Notes: generated from the sequence alone by a model not told the origin. 20,618 bases of DNA from Clostridium sp. (GCA_023666975.1 JAMPAW010000057.1:1-20618), one strand, 5' to 3'. Shown: positions 1-8,548, numbered from the stretch's first letter. Numbers and translations: made by a program.

Positions 1-970
1 CATTGTCAAACACCTCAAAGCCGGTCACAAAAGAAGTTGCCACATTACCGGGGAAATTCACATACCCATAGCTTTCCATATTATCATAAAGGGTAAAATT
101 GGCATTGTTAAAAATGTGAATCGCAAGCTGCTGGTTACTGAATAATTCATTACAGTCTGAAATCTCCAGATTCTCCGGGTGAGGCGGGTACCAGCCCTTG
201 TCCACACCCGACTGTATCCATTCCAGCGCTTTCACCGAATCCTCATGTTCCAGGTCAAAATGACCGTCCTCATCAAAAATCGTGCTGCCAAAAGCCCGCA
301 TATAGGACATGATATGGGTATCGCCCTGATTATTTTTACCGTACATCATCATCGGATAGGCCTGTTCTGGAAGCTTTGCGGCAAGCGTGTCCAGGATATC
401 CGTCCATTCCTCCATGGTCCAGTTCTGTATCGTCACCTCGTCGGCAATGTATTGGCCAAGACCGCAGTCCATGAAAAGTTCTTTGTTATAAATCAGGATA
501 TTCTGCATGCTTAAGAATGGCATCATATAGGTTTTTCCATTCGTCATGCTCATCGCCCACGAAGCATTGTCGATATCCGCCCGCATTTCATCGGAAATAA
601 TATCATCTAACGGAACCACTCTGCCGGTATGCAGGTACGATGCCATATTGAAGTACCCTTCATAGAGAATATCTGCCGCATCCTCCGTGTCAAACCGCTC
701 CGTAACTGCCGCCACTTCATCTACATATTCAAAGGATTCCACCCGAATGCTGACATCTGCCTTCCCGTACTGCGCCGCAAATGCCTCTCCTGCATTTTTC
801 AGGAAAACGGACGAATCCGAATATTCGGGATTACTGACCGAATTCAGTGTCAGATTAGGCGCCTTAATGACCAGTGTGATCTCCTTTGGGGGCTCTTTGC
901 CACAACCACTTAACAGACTGCCGCCCAGCAGCAAAGCCAGCACGGTAAACATTATATTTCTTTTCCTCAC
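1..970 (-). CDS. Extracellular solute-binding lipoprotein (ABC importer, family 1), C-terminus beyond the window
   Basis: An open frame of 323 codons runs from a GTG at 970 to the window edge without a stop. GGAGG lies 9 nt before the GTG. The first 25 residues form a lipoprotein signal peptide with a lipobox (LLSGC, Cys about residue 23). The mature part has the look of a family 1 sugar-type binding protein: an early YILYEGYFN-like section, the stretch MPFLSMQNILIYNKELF, and W-rich segments (NWTMEEWTDIL) typical of periplasmic-binding folds. It would sit on the outer face of the membrane and deliver a solute, probably a sugar or oligosaccharide, to an ABC importer that is not in view. It lies 117 bp downstream of a hybrid sensor kinase on the same strand, which suggests sensing and uptake of the same compound. 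Family call is good; substrate is unknown. Confidence 0.85.
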   Translation of the reverse strand, partial: MRKRNIMFTVLALLLGGSLLSGCGKEPPKEITLVIKAPNLTLNSVSNPEYSDSSVFLKNAGEAFAAQYGKADVSIRVESFEYVDEVAAVTERFDTEDAADILYEGYFNMASYLHTGRVVPLDDIISDEMRADIDNASWAMSMTNGKTYMMPFLSMQNILIYNKELFMDCGLGQYIADEVTIQNWTMEEWTDILDTLAAKLPEQAYPMMMYGKNNQGDTHIMSYMRAFGSTIFDEDGHFDLEHEDSVKALEWIQSGVDKGWYPPHPENLEISDCNELFSNQQLAIHIFNNANFTLYDNMESYGYVNFPGNVATSFVTGFEVFDN

Positions 971-997
971 GATTCACTTCCTCCCTTATGTAATCAT

Positions 998-1048
998 TTT
1001 ATACTGGTTAACCTTAGTATTTGCCGAAGGCAAATGCTTAGTTTAACC
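998..1048 (-). promoter_or_regulatory. Candidate promoter and long imperfect palindrome before the solute-binding protein
   Basis: A TATAAA at 1003-998 (minus strand) would start transcription about 20 nt before the lipoprotein start. Directly upstream, 1006-1048 is a 43-bp imperfect inverted repeat (arms begin GGTTAA and end TTAACC, core ATTTGCC-TTC-GGCAAAT). No good -35 box is seen, and no T-run follows on either strand, so an operator is more likely than a terminator. This is inference from sequence shape only. Confidence 0.35.
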
Positions 1049-1087
1049 GCATATACCGCGGTGAAATGTTGAATTCAGCAATCAATT

Positions 1088-3280
1088 TCATTCGCGAGTA
1101 TATTTTACACTTTTTCTTAATTTCTTCAGCAAAATATTCACGTCAATCGGCTTCGTCAAAAAGTCGTCCATCCCGCTGGCCATCGCCTGTTCTTTGTCCT
1201 CCTGGAACATGTTCGCAGTGCAGGCATAAATGAGAACCGATTTCGCATCCTCTCTGTCCAGCTTTCGGATTGCGCTGGCCGCAGTGCACCCGTCCATAAC
1301 CGGCATCTGCATATCCATGAGGATAATATCAAACTCTCCGGCTGCGGATTGCGCAAACAAATCCAATGCCTCCTGTCCGTTCTTCGCAAGTGCCGTTTCA
1401 AACCCTTCCATTTTGAGGATCTCCAGCAAAATCTCTGCATTGAGCTCCACATCTTCTGCCACCAGAATTTTGATTGCTTTTTCATCCGCACCCTGTGCAG
1501 TACCGGCTGCATCCCCCGCCCGGCCTGCATCCTCCTGTTCTTCCAGTTCTGCCGGAATGTCCCGCACGATCTTGGAAGGGATCGTGACAGTAAATGTACT
1601 CCCAACATGCAGCTCGCTCTCCACGGTGATATCTCCGCCCATGGCCTGCGCGAGAAGCTTGCTGATCGCCATGCCAAGCCCGGTTCCCTTGATGCCCTGC
1701 GTATTCCTGCCCCGTTCCTGGCTAAAGGAATCAAAAATTTTGTCAATGTATTCCTCTGAAATGCCGATTCCGGTATCTTCACACCGGTAAGTCGTAACGA
1801 CATGCGTATCGTCCGTCTTATCCTGCGTGACGGACAGCCGAATCCATTTGCCCTCCGGCGTAAATTTAGCCGCATTGCCGACAATATTCATCAAAATCTG
1901 CTTGGTACGGGTGATATCCCCCTCAACACACGGCTCCGCAATCTCTTTCTCTACAAGAAACTCCACGCCACGGCTTTTGATGTTATCCGCCTGCATGGCC
2001 GCAATCTCATCAATCATTGCCGAAACCAGCATCGGCTCCTCCACAATGTCCACTTTCCCTGCCTGAAGCTTGGACATATCCAAAATATCATTTACCAGCG
2101 ACAGCAGATAGTTCGCTGTGCTGTGGGATTTTTTCAGCCATTCCTTAATCTGCGGTTTCTGGCTCTCATCATCAATATTCGCCATGATCAGATGGTTCAT
2201 GCCAATCAGCCCGTTTAACGGCGTCCGGATCTCGTGGCTCATATTGGACAGAAATTCCTTCTGCGACCTCGCCGACTCCGTCGTGCGTACCGCCTTCACC
2301 TGCAGCCGCATAATGATCAACAGCATGAAGAATACAGTAACCGCAGTAACGACTGCCATGGTCATACTCGGGGACACAAACTCCCTTCTCCGTTCCAAAA
2401 AAACCTCCTCATTGACCGACATAATAAAATACAGATCAAAACTGTCGTCAAGCGGTATGCAGTAGAAAAGCTCCTTGCCTTTTTCCCCGGCATGCGAGTG
2501 GTAAAAGCCAAAGGTTTCCCGGTTTTGCATCTTCTCTTTCACCTCATCATTCTGCAATTCGGAATCCTCGGCTTCCGACAGATGTGTATACAGGTTGTTC
2601 TGCCTGTTCAGATAAATTTCTTTATTAACATTGACAATATAATTCCCGTTCATATCAATCAGGGTGCTATGGCTGCGGCTCTTGCCATTCTTGATAAAGC
2701 TGTCAATCACCATATTGTCCTGAATGGAGGAAATATCGCTGATTCCGATGAGTGCGCGCATGTTCACGCCCTCCACGCTGTAATCATCCAGCCGGATTCC
2801 GTACAAAATGCTCTCTTTCGCCAGCCAGCCGCCCTCTACCTTATCATCAAACCGGACAACGACCTTCTCTTCGCCGTCTTTAAAATAGGACAGAAAATCC
2901 AGATTCCGGTTTAAAATATCCTCTCCGGGTTTATAGATCACAAACTTATCCGTGTAAACCGTACCGTCCTCCGCAACCAGATAGATATGGTTAAAACTGC
3001 TGGCGGCACATTCCAGATTCAGCCTTGTCTCAATCTCTTCCAGGGTGTTGCTTTCAAAACTGGTAAAACGCTCCCGGATCTCCTGCAAGTCCTTCCAGCA
3101 GATTTCAATATACGTTTGAATCGTCGCTTTATCGTGCTCTGCGATTTCACTGATCGAATTAATGATGTTATCCGAGATTGTCTTATTCATTTTCCTGACA
3201 TAAAAGAACACTGCCAGGCAGACAATCACGGATGCAGAAACAATGATCAGCAGATAAAATAATCGATGTTTCCTGTTCAT
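1088..3280 (-). CDS. Hybrid sensor histidine kinase with receiver domain
   Basis: 730 residues. TM1 is about residues 8-28, an extracytoplasmic sensor (Cache-like in size and pattern) spans about 30-305, and TM2 about 308-326. The dimerisation/phosphoacceptor motif FLSNMSHEIRTPLNG places His349. The ATPase has its N-box (Asn469), G1 EDTGIGI near 501-507 and G2 GTGLGMAIS at 532-540. A receiver domain starts near 603 with phospho-Asp656 (ILMDMQMPVMDG), Thr688 and Lys710. There is no HPt or DNA-binding domain, so the phosphate must pass to an unseen partner or the receiver acts by itself. AGAGG precedes the ATG, and a candidate promoter lies at 3325-3353. The downstream lipoprotein gene suggests a carbohydrate or nutrient signal. 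The ligand is unknown. Confidence 0.93.
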   Translation of the reverse strand: MNRKHRLFYLLIIVSASVIVCLAVFFYVRKMNKTISDNIINSISEIAEHDKATIQTYIEICWKDLQEIRERFTSFESNTLEEIETRLNLECAASSFNHIYLVAEDGTVYTDKFVIYKPGEDILNRNLDFLSYFKDGEEKVVVRFDDKVEGGWLAKESILYGIRLDDYSVEGVNMRALIGISDISSIQDNMVIDSFIKNGKSRSHSTLIDMNGNYIVNVNKEIYLNRQNNLYTHLSEAEDSELQNDEVKEKMQNRETFGFYHSHAGEKGKELFYCIPLDDSFDLYFIMSVNEEVFLERRREFVSPSMTMAVVTAVTVFFMLLIIMRLQVKAVRTTESARSQKEFLSNMSHEIRTPLNGLIGMNHLIMANIDDESQKPQIKEWLKKSHSTANYLLSLVNDILDMSKLQAGKVDIVEEPMLVSAMIDEIAAMQADNIKSRGVEFLVEKEIAEPCVEGDITRTKQILMNIVGNAAKFTPEGKWIRLSVTQDKTDDTHVVTTYRCEDTGIGISEEYIDKIFDSFSQERGRNTQGIKGTGLGMAISKLLAQAMGGDITVESELHVGSTFTVTIPSKIVRDIPAELEEQEDAGRAGDAAGTAQGADEKAIKILVAEDVELNAEILLEILKMEGFETALAKNGQEALDLFAQSAAGEFDIILMDMQMPVMDGCTAASAIRKLDREDAKSVLIYACTANMFQEDKEQAMASGMDDFLTKPIDVNILLKKLRKSVKYTRE

Positions 3281-3324
3281 TTTCCGTACCTCTTATCTCG
3301 TGTCGTTATATGTTTTCTGCATAC

Positions 3325-3353
3325 ATTATAAATCTTTTTCAAAAGAAAGTCCA
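3325..3353 (-). promoter_or_regulatory. Candidate sigma-A promoter of the hybrid kinase gene
   Basis: On the minus strand TGGACT (3353-3348, 4 of 6 to consensus) and a perfect TATAAT (3330-3325) are 17 nt apart. Transcription would begin near 3318 and give a leader of about 38 nt. Confidence 0.55.
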
Positions 3354-3362
3354 CCCGGCTTT
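3346..3362 (-). terminator. Weak candidate terminator after the MATE gene
   Basis: The minus strand reads a short stem, AAAGCC / GGACTTT with one bulged A and a GGGT loop, followed by a T-rich stretch. It lies just past the MATE stop and overlaps the -35 box of the kinase promoter. The stem is short, so the call is tentative. Confidence 0.3.
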
Positions 3363-3382
3363 TTGCTTCTTGAAAATCACGT

Positions 3383-4774
3383 TCACGCCTTCATCGGATT
3401 AATAATATTTTTCCTTGCCCGTAGCAGCAGCCAGACTGCCGCTAACAGTGCCACAAACTCCGCAATCGGAAAAGCCCACCATATCATGAAATCGGCATTC
3501 GTAAAATGCGCAAACAGCCATGCCAGCGGCAGCACAACGACACATAAGCGGAGCAGGGAAACCAGCAGCGAATCCATGCCGCAGCCCAACGCCTGAAAGA
3601 CTCCCTGTATGGCGATATTTCCGCCTGCAAACAAAAATCCGATGGCAATGATTTTCGCTGCCAATACACATAAACTCTCTGTTTCATTTGACATGCCAAA
3701 CAGGCCGACCAACGGTCTTGCAAACAGTTCCAGACCAACCAGACCAACAAACATAATCATGCCAATGTATAATATTCCATAAAAAATGCCCTGCTTCACA
3801 CGTTTTTTATCCCCTTTTCCATAGTTAAACGATATCAGCGGCGTAATGGCATCCCGCAGTCCGAAACCGGCAAAGAAAATAAACTGCTGGATTTTATAGA
3901 AAATACCATATGCCGTTACTGCTGCCTGCGATACACCGCCAAAAATGAGGTTGACTCCGTATGTCATAAACGACATCAATGCCTGCATGATAATCGCCGG
4001 AAGCCCAATCGCATAAATTTCCCGCACAATTGCGATTTCCGGTTTTAAATATTTTTGGCCGGATTTGACCTCGGTGTTTTTCCGATAATGAAAATACATA
4101 GCGGTCAGCATAGAAATGACCTGACCGATTACCGTCGCATATGCCGCTCCTTCAATCCCCATTTCCGGCAGCCCAAAATACCCGAAAATCAGAATCGGGT
4201 CAAGGACAATATTGGTGACTGCGCCCAATACCTGCGCAATCGTGGAATACATTGTCTTTCCTGTCGCCTGCAGCAGCTTTTCATAGATGGAAAACAGTAT
4301 CATGCCAAAAGACAGTACGGAACAAATCGACAGATAAGAAGTTCCCATTGCCAAAACCACGCTGTCCCCGGTCTGGCTTCCGATATAGGATTTCACCCCA
4401 AATAAACCAAACACAAAAAACACGGCATAAATCATCAGTGCCAGTGAAATACCGTTACCCGCTGCCCTTGCCACCTTTTTCTGATCCCGCTGCCCCAGGC
4501 TTTTGGCGAGCAGCGCATTCACCCCAACTCCGGTTCCAACGCCAAATGCTACAATCAGCATCTGCACGGGAAATGCCAACGTCAATGCGTTTACCGCATA
4601 CTCACCCATATGTGTCACTCCGCCTGAGTCCGGAATCCTTGCCACAAACATGCTGTCCACAATGTTATAGCATGCCTGCAATACCATTGACAAAATCATC
4701 GGGATTCCCATGCCAAGCATAACTCTGGGAACGGAACCGGTTCCCATTCTGTTTACTCTTACTTCTTCTTTCAT
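3383..4774 (-). CDS. MATE family multidrug/cation efflux protein
   Basis: 463 residues with about twelve hydrophobic spans in two similar halves, the usual length and layout for MATE exporters (NorM/MepA/DinF group). The opening section MGTGSVPRVMLGMGIPMILS and the motif QACYNIVDSMFVARI are typical of the N-terminal half. MATE proteins export cationic drugs or metabolites through the cytoplasmic membrane by Na+ or H+ antiport. The frame is open upstream to a GTG at 4849, but the ATG at 4774 has GGAGG five bases before it and is the better start. The gene has its own strong promoter at 4931-4959 and a hairpin-plus-T-run inside its leader, so premature termination may control expression. Substrate not predictable. 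Confidence 0.93.
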   Translation of the reverse strand: MKEEVRVNRMGTGSVPRVMLGMGIPMILSMVLQACYNIVDSMFVARIPDSGGVTHMGEYAVNALTLAFPVQMLIVAFGVGTGVGVNALLAKSLGQRDQKKVARAAGNGISLALMIYAVFFVFGLFGVKSYIGSQTGDSVVLAMGTSYLSICSVLSFGMILFSIYEKLLQATGKTMYSTIAQVLGAVTNIVLDPILIFGYFGLPEMGIEGAAYATVIGQVISMLTAMYFHYRKNTEVKSGQKYLKPEIAIVREIYAIGLPAIIMQALMSFMTYGVNLIFGGVSQAAVTAYGIFYKIQQFIFFAGFGLRDAITPLISFNYGKGDKKRVKQGIFYGILYIGMIMFVGLVGLELFARPLVGLFGMSNETESLCVLAAKIIAIGFLFAGGNIAIQGVFQALGCGMDSLLVSLLRLCVVVLPLAWLFAHFTNADFMIWWAFPIAEFVALLAAVWLLLRARKNIINPMKA

Positions 4775-4876
4775 TTTTCCTCCATTTCCTTTGAGAAACT
4801 CTCGGGAGACTTTTTCGGAAAGCTGCCATAACCATATTTTTGTCAGCACAAAAGCGTTATGCTTTACACAAACGCC

Positions 4877-4913
4877 AAAAAAAGCGCAAACCCATTATCC
4901 GGATTTACGCTTT
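4877..4913 (-). terminator. Intrinsic terminator or attenuator in the MATE leader
   Basis: On the minus strand AAAGCGTAAATCC (4913-4901) pairs with GGGTTTGCGCTTT (4893-4881) as a 13-bp stem with two G-U pairs and a 7-nt loop. Seven T residues (4883-4877) end the structure. It lies after the MATE promoter, about 10 nt into the transcript, so it could attenuate the MATE gene. It could also end transcripts from the hydrolase gene upstream. No leader peptide and no room for a sizeable aptamer are seen before it. Confidence 0.7.
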
Positions 4914-4930
4914 CGCTACTCGACTGTTTT

Positions 4931-4959
4931 AGTATAAATCGATTTTTTGATTTTGTCAA
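4931..4959 (-). promoter_or_regulatory. Strong sigma-A promoter of the MATE gene
   Basis: TTGACA (4959-4954) and TATACT (4936-4931) are separated by exactly 17 nt on the minus strand. The predicted start is near 4924, which gives a leader of about 150 nt before the ATG at 4774. Confidence 0.75.
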
Positions 4960-4995
4960 ATAAAATGTCAGCAGAATTTACCTATAGCTTTTCGA

Positions 4996-6171
4996 TTAAC
5001 ACGTACCCCGTACCTTCACCTGCATAATCCAGTTCATAAACGTGTCAAAGGTCAGCTTAACATTTCCGCAGTTACAGTGGTTGCAGGCATCTTCTTTATC
5101 CGTAAATAAGCGGAAAGTCAGGGAGCGCACATTTTTCAGGGCATTGATTTCCTCCCCGACCATTGTGTACGGGATAAAATGGTCTTTGTTTGCCCCGACA
5201 ATCAAAATATCCTGCGTAATCTTATCCGCAATATCCATTACCTGAAAACGGTTCATTTTCTGCGCATATCCAAAGGCATCTTCTGCCTCATACGCATATT
5301 TTCCGTGCTCTAAGCCCCAGCGGATCATCTCGTCCTTTTTTGCCAGTCTGCCGAATACGGCATTGATGACTGCCCGGCAGTTATGGTCAAGCAGCCATTT
5401 CGCCAGTTTCATGCGCCGGCCGTCGGCAGGGCTGGAAGCCGAGAGAATCACATCCCGGAAATTCGGGAAAATACTCCATGCAATCACACGTTTAATCCGC
5501 TTCTCAAATGCCGCTGCGCGCGGTGCCAGCATACCGCCAAGTGATGCGCCGATGATGGTCACATCCTCCAGCCCAAAATAGTCCAGCACGGCTCCCACCG
5601 GTCTTTCCCATTCATGGGTAAAATGCTTGCCCTGCACCCGCATGACACCGCCCTGTCCCGGCCCCTCGAACAGATACGTTGTGAATCCGTGTTCCGCAAG
5701 GTACAGCATAGGCATAAACAGCTCTTCAAAGTAGCTGTCATTTCCGCCGTGCAGCAGGATAACATCTTTCTCCCCGCCTTTTGCCTGCGCCTTCATAACG
5801 GGCAGATGGATATCTTCATATGGCACTTCATAGCGCACTACTTCCCCGCTGTCAAAAACAGGCTGGTAGTAATGGTAGAACATCTCCGTTGCTTTTACAT
5901 AATAGGCTTTCTTATCCGGGTCACCGTCATACATGAAAAATTCGCTCATCCGGTAATAGGCAATGGCATTTTCTGTCCGCCCCTCTGACACTGCCTTATC
6001 TCCGAGGGCAATCAGCTCCCGCTTCCAGTCTTCACTGGTCTTAATCTTTGGCCCTACGGCTTTTATCTCCTCCAAATCGCCACCGTCCCACATAACGACA
6101 CGGTTTAACTGGAAATCAAAATTGCTCTGCTCGTTCAGGTGATATACCCCTTTTTTGAAATGAAACTCCAT
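4996..6171 (-). CDS. FrsA-like alpha/beta hydrolase
   Basis: 391 residues from the ATG at 6171, which has AGGAGG nine bases upstream; the frame is open to 6225 without a comparable site. A helical N-terminal part (about 1-120) precedes an alpha/beta hydrolase core starting at VILLHGG. Catalytic residues can be placed: the nucleophile in GASLGG (Ser210), the acid in GANKDHF (Asp330) and the histidine in the C-terminal NHCNCGN (His365). The His-Cys-x-x-Gly-Asn context recalls the FrsA/DUF1100 and pseudooxynicotine-hydrolase branch. It probably cleaves an ester or C-C bond in a small molecule in the cytoplasm; the substrate is not clear. The AraC-type gene upstream on the same strand is the likely controller, 108 bp away. 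Confidence 0.88.
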   Translation of the reverse strand: MEFHFKKGVYHLNEQSNFDFQLNRVVMWDGGDLEEIKAVGPKIKTSEDWKRELIALGDKAVSEGRTENAIAYYRMSEFFMYDGDPDKKAYYVKATEMFYHYYQPVFDSGEVVRYEVPYEDIHLPVMKAQAKGGEKDVILLHGGNDSYFEELFMPMLYLAEHGFTTYLFEGPGQGGVMRVQGKHFTHEWERPVGAVLDYFGLEDVTIIGASLGGMLAPRAAAFEKRIKRVIAWSIFPNFRDVILSASSPADGRRMKLAKWLLDHNCRAVINAVFGRLAKKDEMIRWGLEHGKYAYEAEDAFGYAQKMNRFQVMDIADKITQDILIVGANKDHFIPYTMVGEEINALKNVRSLTFRLFTDKEDACNHCNCGNVKLTFDTFMNWIMQVKVRGTC

Positions 6172-6279
6172 AACCTCAAACCTCCTGTACCTTAGCGCCG
6201 CCGGAATGTCTTGTGCGGTGCGCATCTCATATTCTGTATTTCATATCTCCATGATACAGGACAGGCTTTTGTTTTACTT

Positions 6280-7020
6280 CTAAATATCTGCTATTTTATG
6301 CAGCCGGTAAGCGCCGCTTAAATCGCTGGCCGTGATACCGAACATTTTTTTGTTGACGGTCGCAAAATGCGACGGGCTTGAAAATCCCGCTGCAACCGAG
6401 GCATCCGTGATAGAGCTGCCCTTTGCAATCTGCATATAGGCGTAAAACAGTTTCCGAAACACCAGATAACTGGAAAAAGCAATTCCCGTCTGCTCGCGGA
6501 ACAAATGGGAAAAGCGGCTTTCCGACAAAAATGCTGCCCCGGCGGCATCCTTTGCCGTTACAGTTTCCTGCAGATGTTCTTCTGTAAACTGCATGGCACG
6601 GATAATTCTTTCGTCCGCCACCCTGCTTCCGGCCTCCCGGATACCGAGTATTTCCATCGCTTCTCCAAAAAATTCCCCGTAATCTTTTTCCGGATTTCCG
6701 GCAGCCAGCTTTTGATAGGCACTGACGAGTTTTTCCGCAGTCTGCTTTTCCAGTGCCGCAAAATGCTCTATCTGCTCCGAAACCACGGAGGTAATGTCAA
6801 ACAAAAAGACCAGCAGCGGTTCGCCGAAGCTGTCCACCGTATGTGCTGCCCCGGACGGCAAAAGGGCACCGGGACACACGACATCTTCCCGCTTTGTCAT
6901 GATGCGCACATCTCCATGCAGCCCCACTAAAACGTGGCAGGCCGAATGGCTGTGCATATCCGGGTTCCCATATCCTGCCTCTAACAGCAGATGATTTTTT
7001 GTCAGATAAATTTCTGTCAT
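6280..7020 (-). CDS. AraC family transcriptional regulator
   Basis: 246 residues. The N-terminal half looks like a cupin sensor (HSHSACHVLVGLHGDVRI, then PSGAAHTVDS). The C-terminal 100 residues (about 143-240) hold the two helix-turn-helix motifs of AraC regulators: FLSESRFSHLFREQTGI and the second motif ITDASVAAGFSSPSHFATVNKK. GAGGTG stands before the ATG. It lies just upstream of the alpha/beta hydrolase on the same strand and probably senses a small molecule that concerns this enzyme. A promoter candidate and a 28-bp partial palindrome lie upstream at 7133-7174. Confidence 0.9.
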   Translation of the reverse strand: MTEIYLTKNHLLLEAGYGNPDMHSHSACHVLVGLHGDVRIMTKREDVVCPGALLPSGAAHTVDSFGEPLLVFLFDITSVVSEQIEHFAALEKQTAEKLVSAYQKLAAGNPEKDYGEFFGEAMEILGIREAGSRVADERIIRAMQFTEEHLQETVTAKDAAGAAFLSESRFSHLFREQTGIAFSSYLVFRKLFYAYMQIAKGSSITDASVAAGFSSPSHFATVNKKMFGITASDLSGAYRLHKIADI

Positions 7021-7029
7021 TTTCGCACC

Positions 7030-7137
7030 TCAGCCACCCTTCATTTCCTTCTGAAACCACACTTCCAGCCAGCCATACAGACTGTATGCAATGAGTGCGG
7101 CTGCGCACACCTCCATAAACAAATACAAATCTAACAT
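7030..7137 (-). CDS. Doubtful small hydrophobic ORF (35 aa)
   Basis: The frame from ATG 7137 to TGA 7030 encodes 35 residues with one hydrophobic span (EVCAAALIAYSLYGWLEVW) and a short basic/polar tail. It ends just before the ribosome binding site of the AraC gene. Against it: no ribosome binding site before the ATG, and the ATG overlaps the -10 box of the likely AraC promoter. It does not look like an AgrD-type pheromone precursor. Kept only as a possibility. Confidence 0.2.
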   Translation of the reverse strand: MLDLYLFMEVCAAALIAYSLYGWLEVWFQKEMKGG

Positions 7138-7174
7138 AATGCAAAATCACAAAAATTGCAACGAAAATTTGTGA
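7133..7174 (-). promoter_or_regulatory. Candidate promoter and operator-like palindrome of the AraC gene
   Basis: TTGCAA (7161-7156) and TATGTT (7138-7133) are 17 nt apart on the minus strand, each 4 of 6 to consensus. Overlapping it, 7147-7174 has perfect 7-bp arms TCACAAA / TTTGTGA around a 14-nt centre, a fair operator candidate for the AraC protein or another regulator. Confidence 0.4.
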
Positions 7175-7219
7175 CCTGATTACATTTTTTATATCCTGGT
7201 GCCGTTTCCGAGGCAGCCG

Positions 7220-8548
7220 CTAATCAATATTCAACAGCACCGATACAAAAACCATTCCATCTTTTTGTTCCAGCAAAAATGTGCCGTTATAATGAAGTGC
7301 GATTTGCCGGGCAGATTCAATGCCAAGTCCGGCTCCTTCATGCTTTGTAGATAGATAATTTCCGTTTTTATCCTGCCTGATTTCGCCTTCAAAGGCGTTG
7401 TCAATCGTGAGCAGCAGGGAATGGTCAACCAGCCTTCCCCGGAAAATAATCTGCCGGCGGCATTCCGGCAAAAGCAGGCAGGCATCAATGGCATTCTCCA
7501 ACAAATTTCCCAGCAGGACAGAGAGATCATTTTCAGCAACGTTAAGCTTTTCTGGTATATCGGCATGCACGGCAAAGGAAATCCCATTTTCCTTTGCCTG
7601 CTCTGCAAAATAGACCAGCAGAAGGTTGATTGTGTAGTTTTGGCATAAAACGACGGAGCTGTCGTCCGGCAGTGAATTTTGATAACCGGTCAGATAATCT
7701 TCAAGTTCCTTTACCTTTCCATCCTGAAGATAGCCACTCATAACTGCAATATGATGGCGAATATCATGCTTTGCCCGCCTTGCATCCTTTATTTTATCTT
7801 TCAGGTTTTCGTATTGGACTTTTTGAAGGACGAGCTGATGATTCTGGCTTTTTAAGGCGGCATTTTCATCATATTCGTTAATCAGGCATACCACCATGTG
7901 ATAAATCAGGAAGGCTCCTCCATTAATACATAGCAAAAATGCTGCATGATTCGGCGAGATAGCGATTTCCAGGGCACTCTGCTTATTTCCGTAAAGATGG
8001 TAAAACCAGATCAGGTAAAAGGTTGCCGGAATCAGCCATAAATATTTCCATGCAGAGAGACTTGTATCTTTTTCCACTGCGCCGACGAAAGCCCGGCGGA
8101 TATAGATATATAACGGAATCAGAATCAAAAGCTGTACCAGAAGCATACTGGCAGAAAACGACCAACGGTATGGCTGCCGGGCAAGCCGGGGTACCAGCGT
8201 TCCCTCCAGGCATTTGGAAACAACCACCACAAGGTTCGCAATGTTGGAAAGCATGAGAAGCGTAAACAGTATTTTGCCAAAGTGCGCTTTGACACAAATC
8301 ACGAAAAAGACAAAATAGGCAGCCGTACTGAGCGCAGAGAGTATTCCATAAACATCAGATGGAAGCACAACTGCGAGGAATCCACAGCCAATCTGTATCA
8401 ATGTGAGAACTGCTGCCAAAAAAGCGGTAACAGGCCTGGAAAAGCGCAGGCAGTTTCGGAACGGGTACAGTGCCAAAACCAGATACGGGAGAAGATTTAA
8501 TACTGCATATAATATAATTTCACCTGTTCTGTAAATTGGGAGCATCAT
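7220..8548 (-). CDS. GHKL-type (AgrC-like) sensor histidine kinase
   Basis: 442 residues. About six or seven membrane spans fill residues 10-225, followed by a short coiled coil. The phosphoacceptor region reads RRAKHDIRHHI with His261. The ATPase has NLLENAIDA (Asn352) and GAGLGIESA (405-413), the pattern of GHKL kinases that pair with LytTR response regulators. Its ATG at 8548 overlaps the stop of the regulator gene (ATGA), with AGGAGG upstream, so the two are translationally coupled. No AgrB or AgrD homologue is seen, so the signal may be a peptide, another small molecule or envelope stress. Likely controls the divergent secreted-protein gene. Confidence 0.9.
   Translation of the reverse strand: MMLPIYRTGEIILYAVLNLLPYLVLALYPFRNCLRFSRPVTAFLAAVLTLIQIGCGFLAVVLPSDVYGILSALSTAAYFVFFVICVKAHFGKILFTLLMLSNIANLVVVVSKCLEGTLVPRLARQPYRWSFSASMLLVQLLILIPLYIYIRRAFVGAVEKDTSLSAWKYLWLIPATFYLIWFYHLYGNKQSALEIAISPNHAAFLLCINGGAFLIYHMVVCLINEYDENAALKSQNHQLVLQKVQYENLKDKIKDARRAKHDIRHHIAVMSGYLQDGKVKELEDYLTGYQNSLPDDSSVVLCQNYTINLLLVYFAEQAKENGISFAVHADIPEKLNVAENDLSVLLGNLLENAIDACLLLPECRRQIIFRGRLVDHSLLLTIDNAFEGEIRQDKNGNYLSTKHEGAGLGIESARQIALHYNGTFLLEQKDGMVFVSVLLNID

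Noticed and set aside
179..913. Plus-strand open frames at 179-514 and 629-913
   Set aside because: They lie opposite the solute-binding lipoprotein gene, have no ribosome binding site and no recognisable family.
1156..1884. Long open frames in other frames of the hybrid kinase, e.g. a 242-codon one
   Set aside because: Arg/Trp-rich low-quality proteins that shadow the clear kinase and receiver domains.
7205..7225. Terminator after the sensor kinase gene
   Set aside because: A GGTGCC-type hairpin can be drawn but has a bulge and no T-run on either strand.
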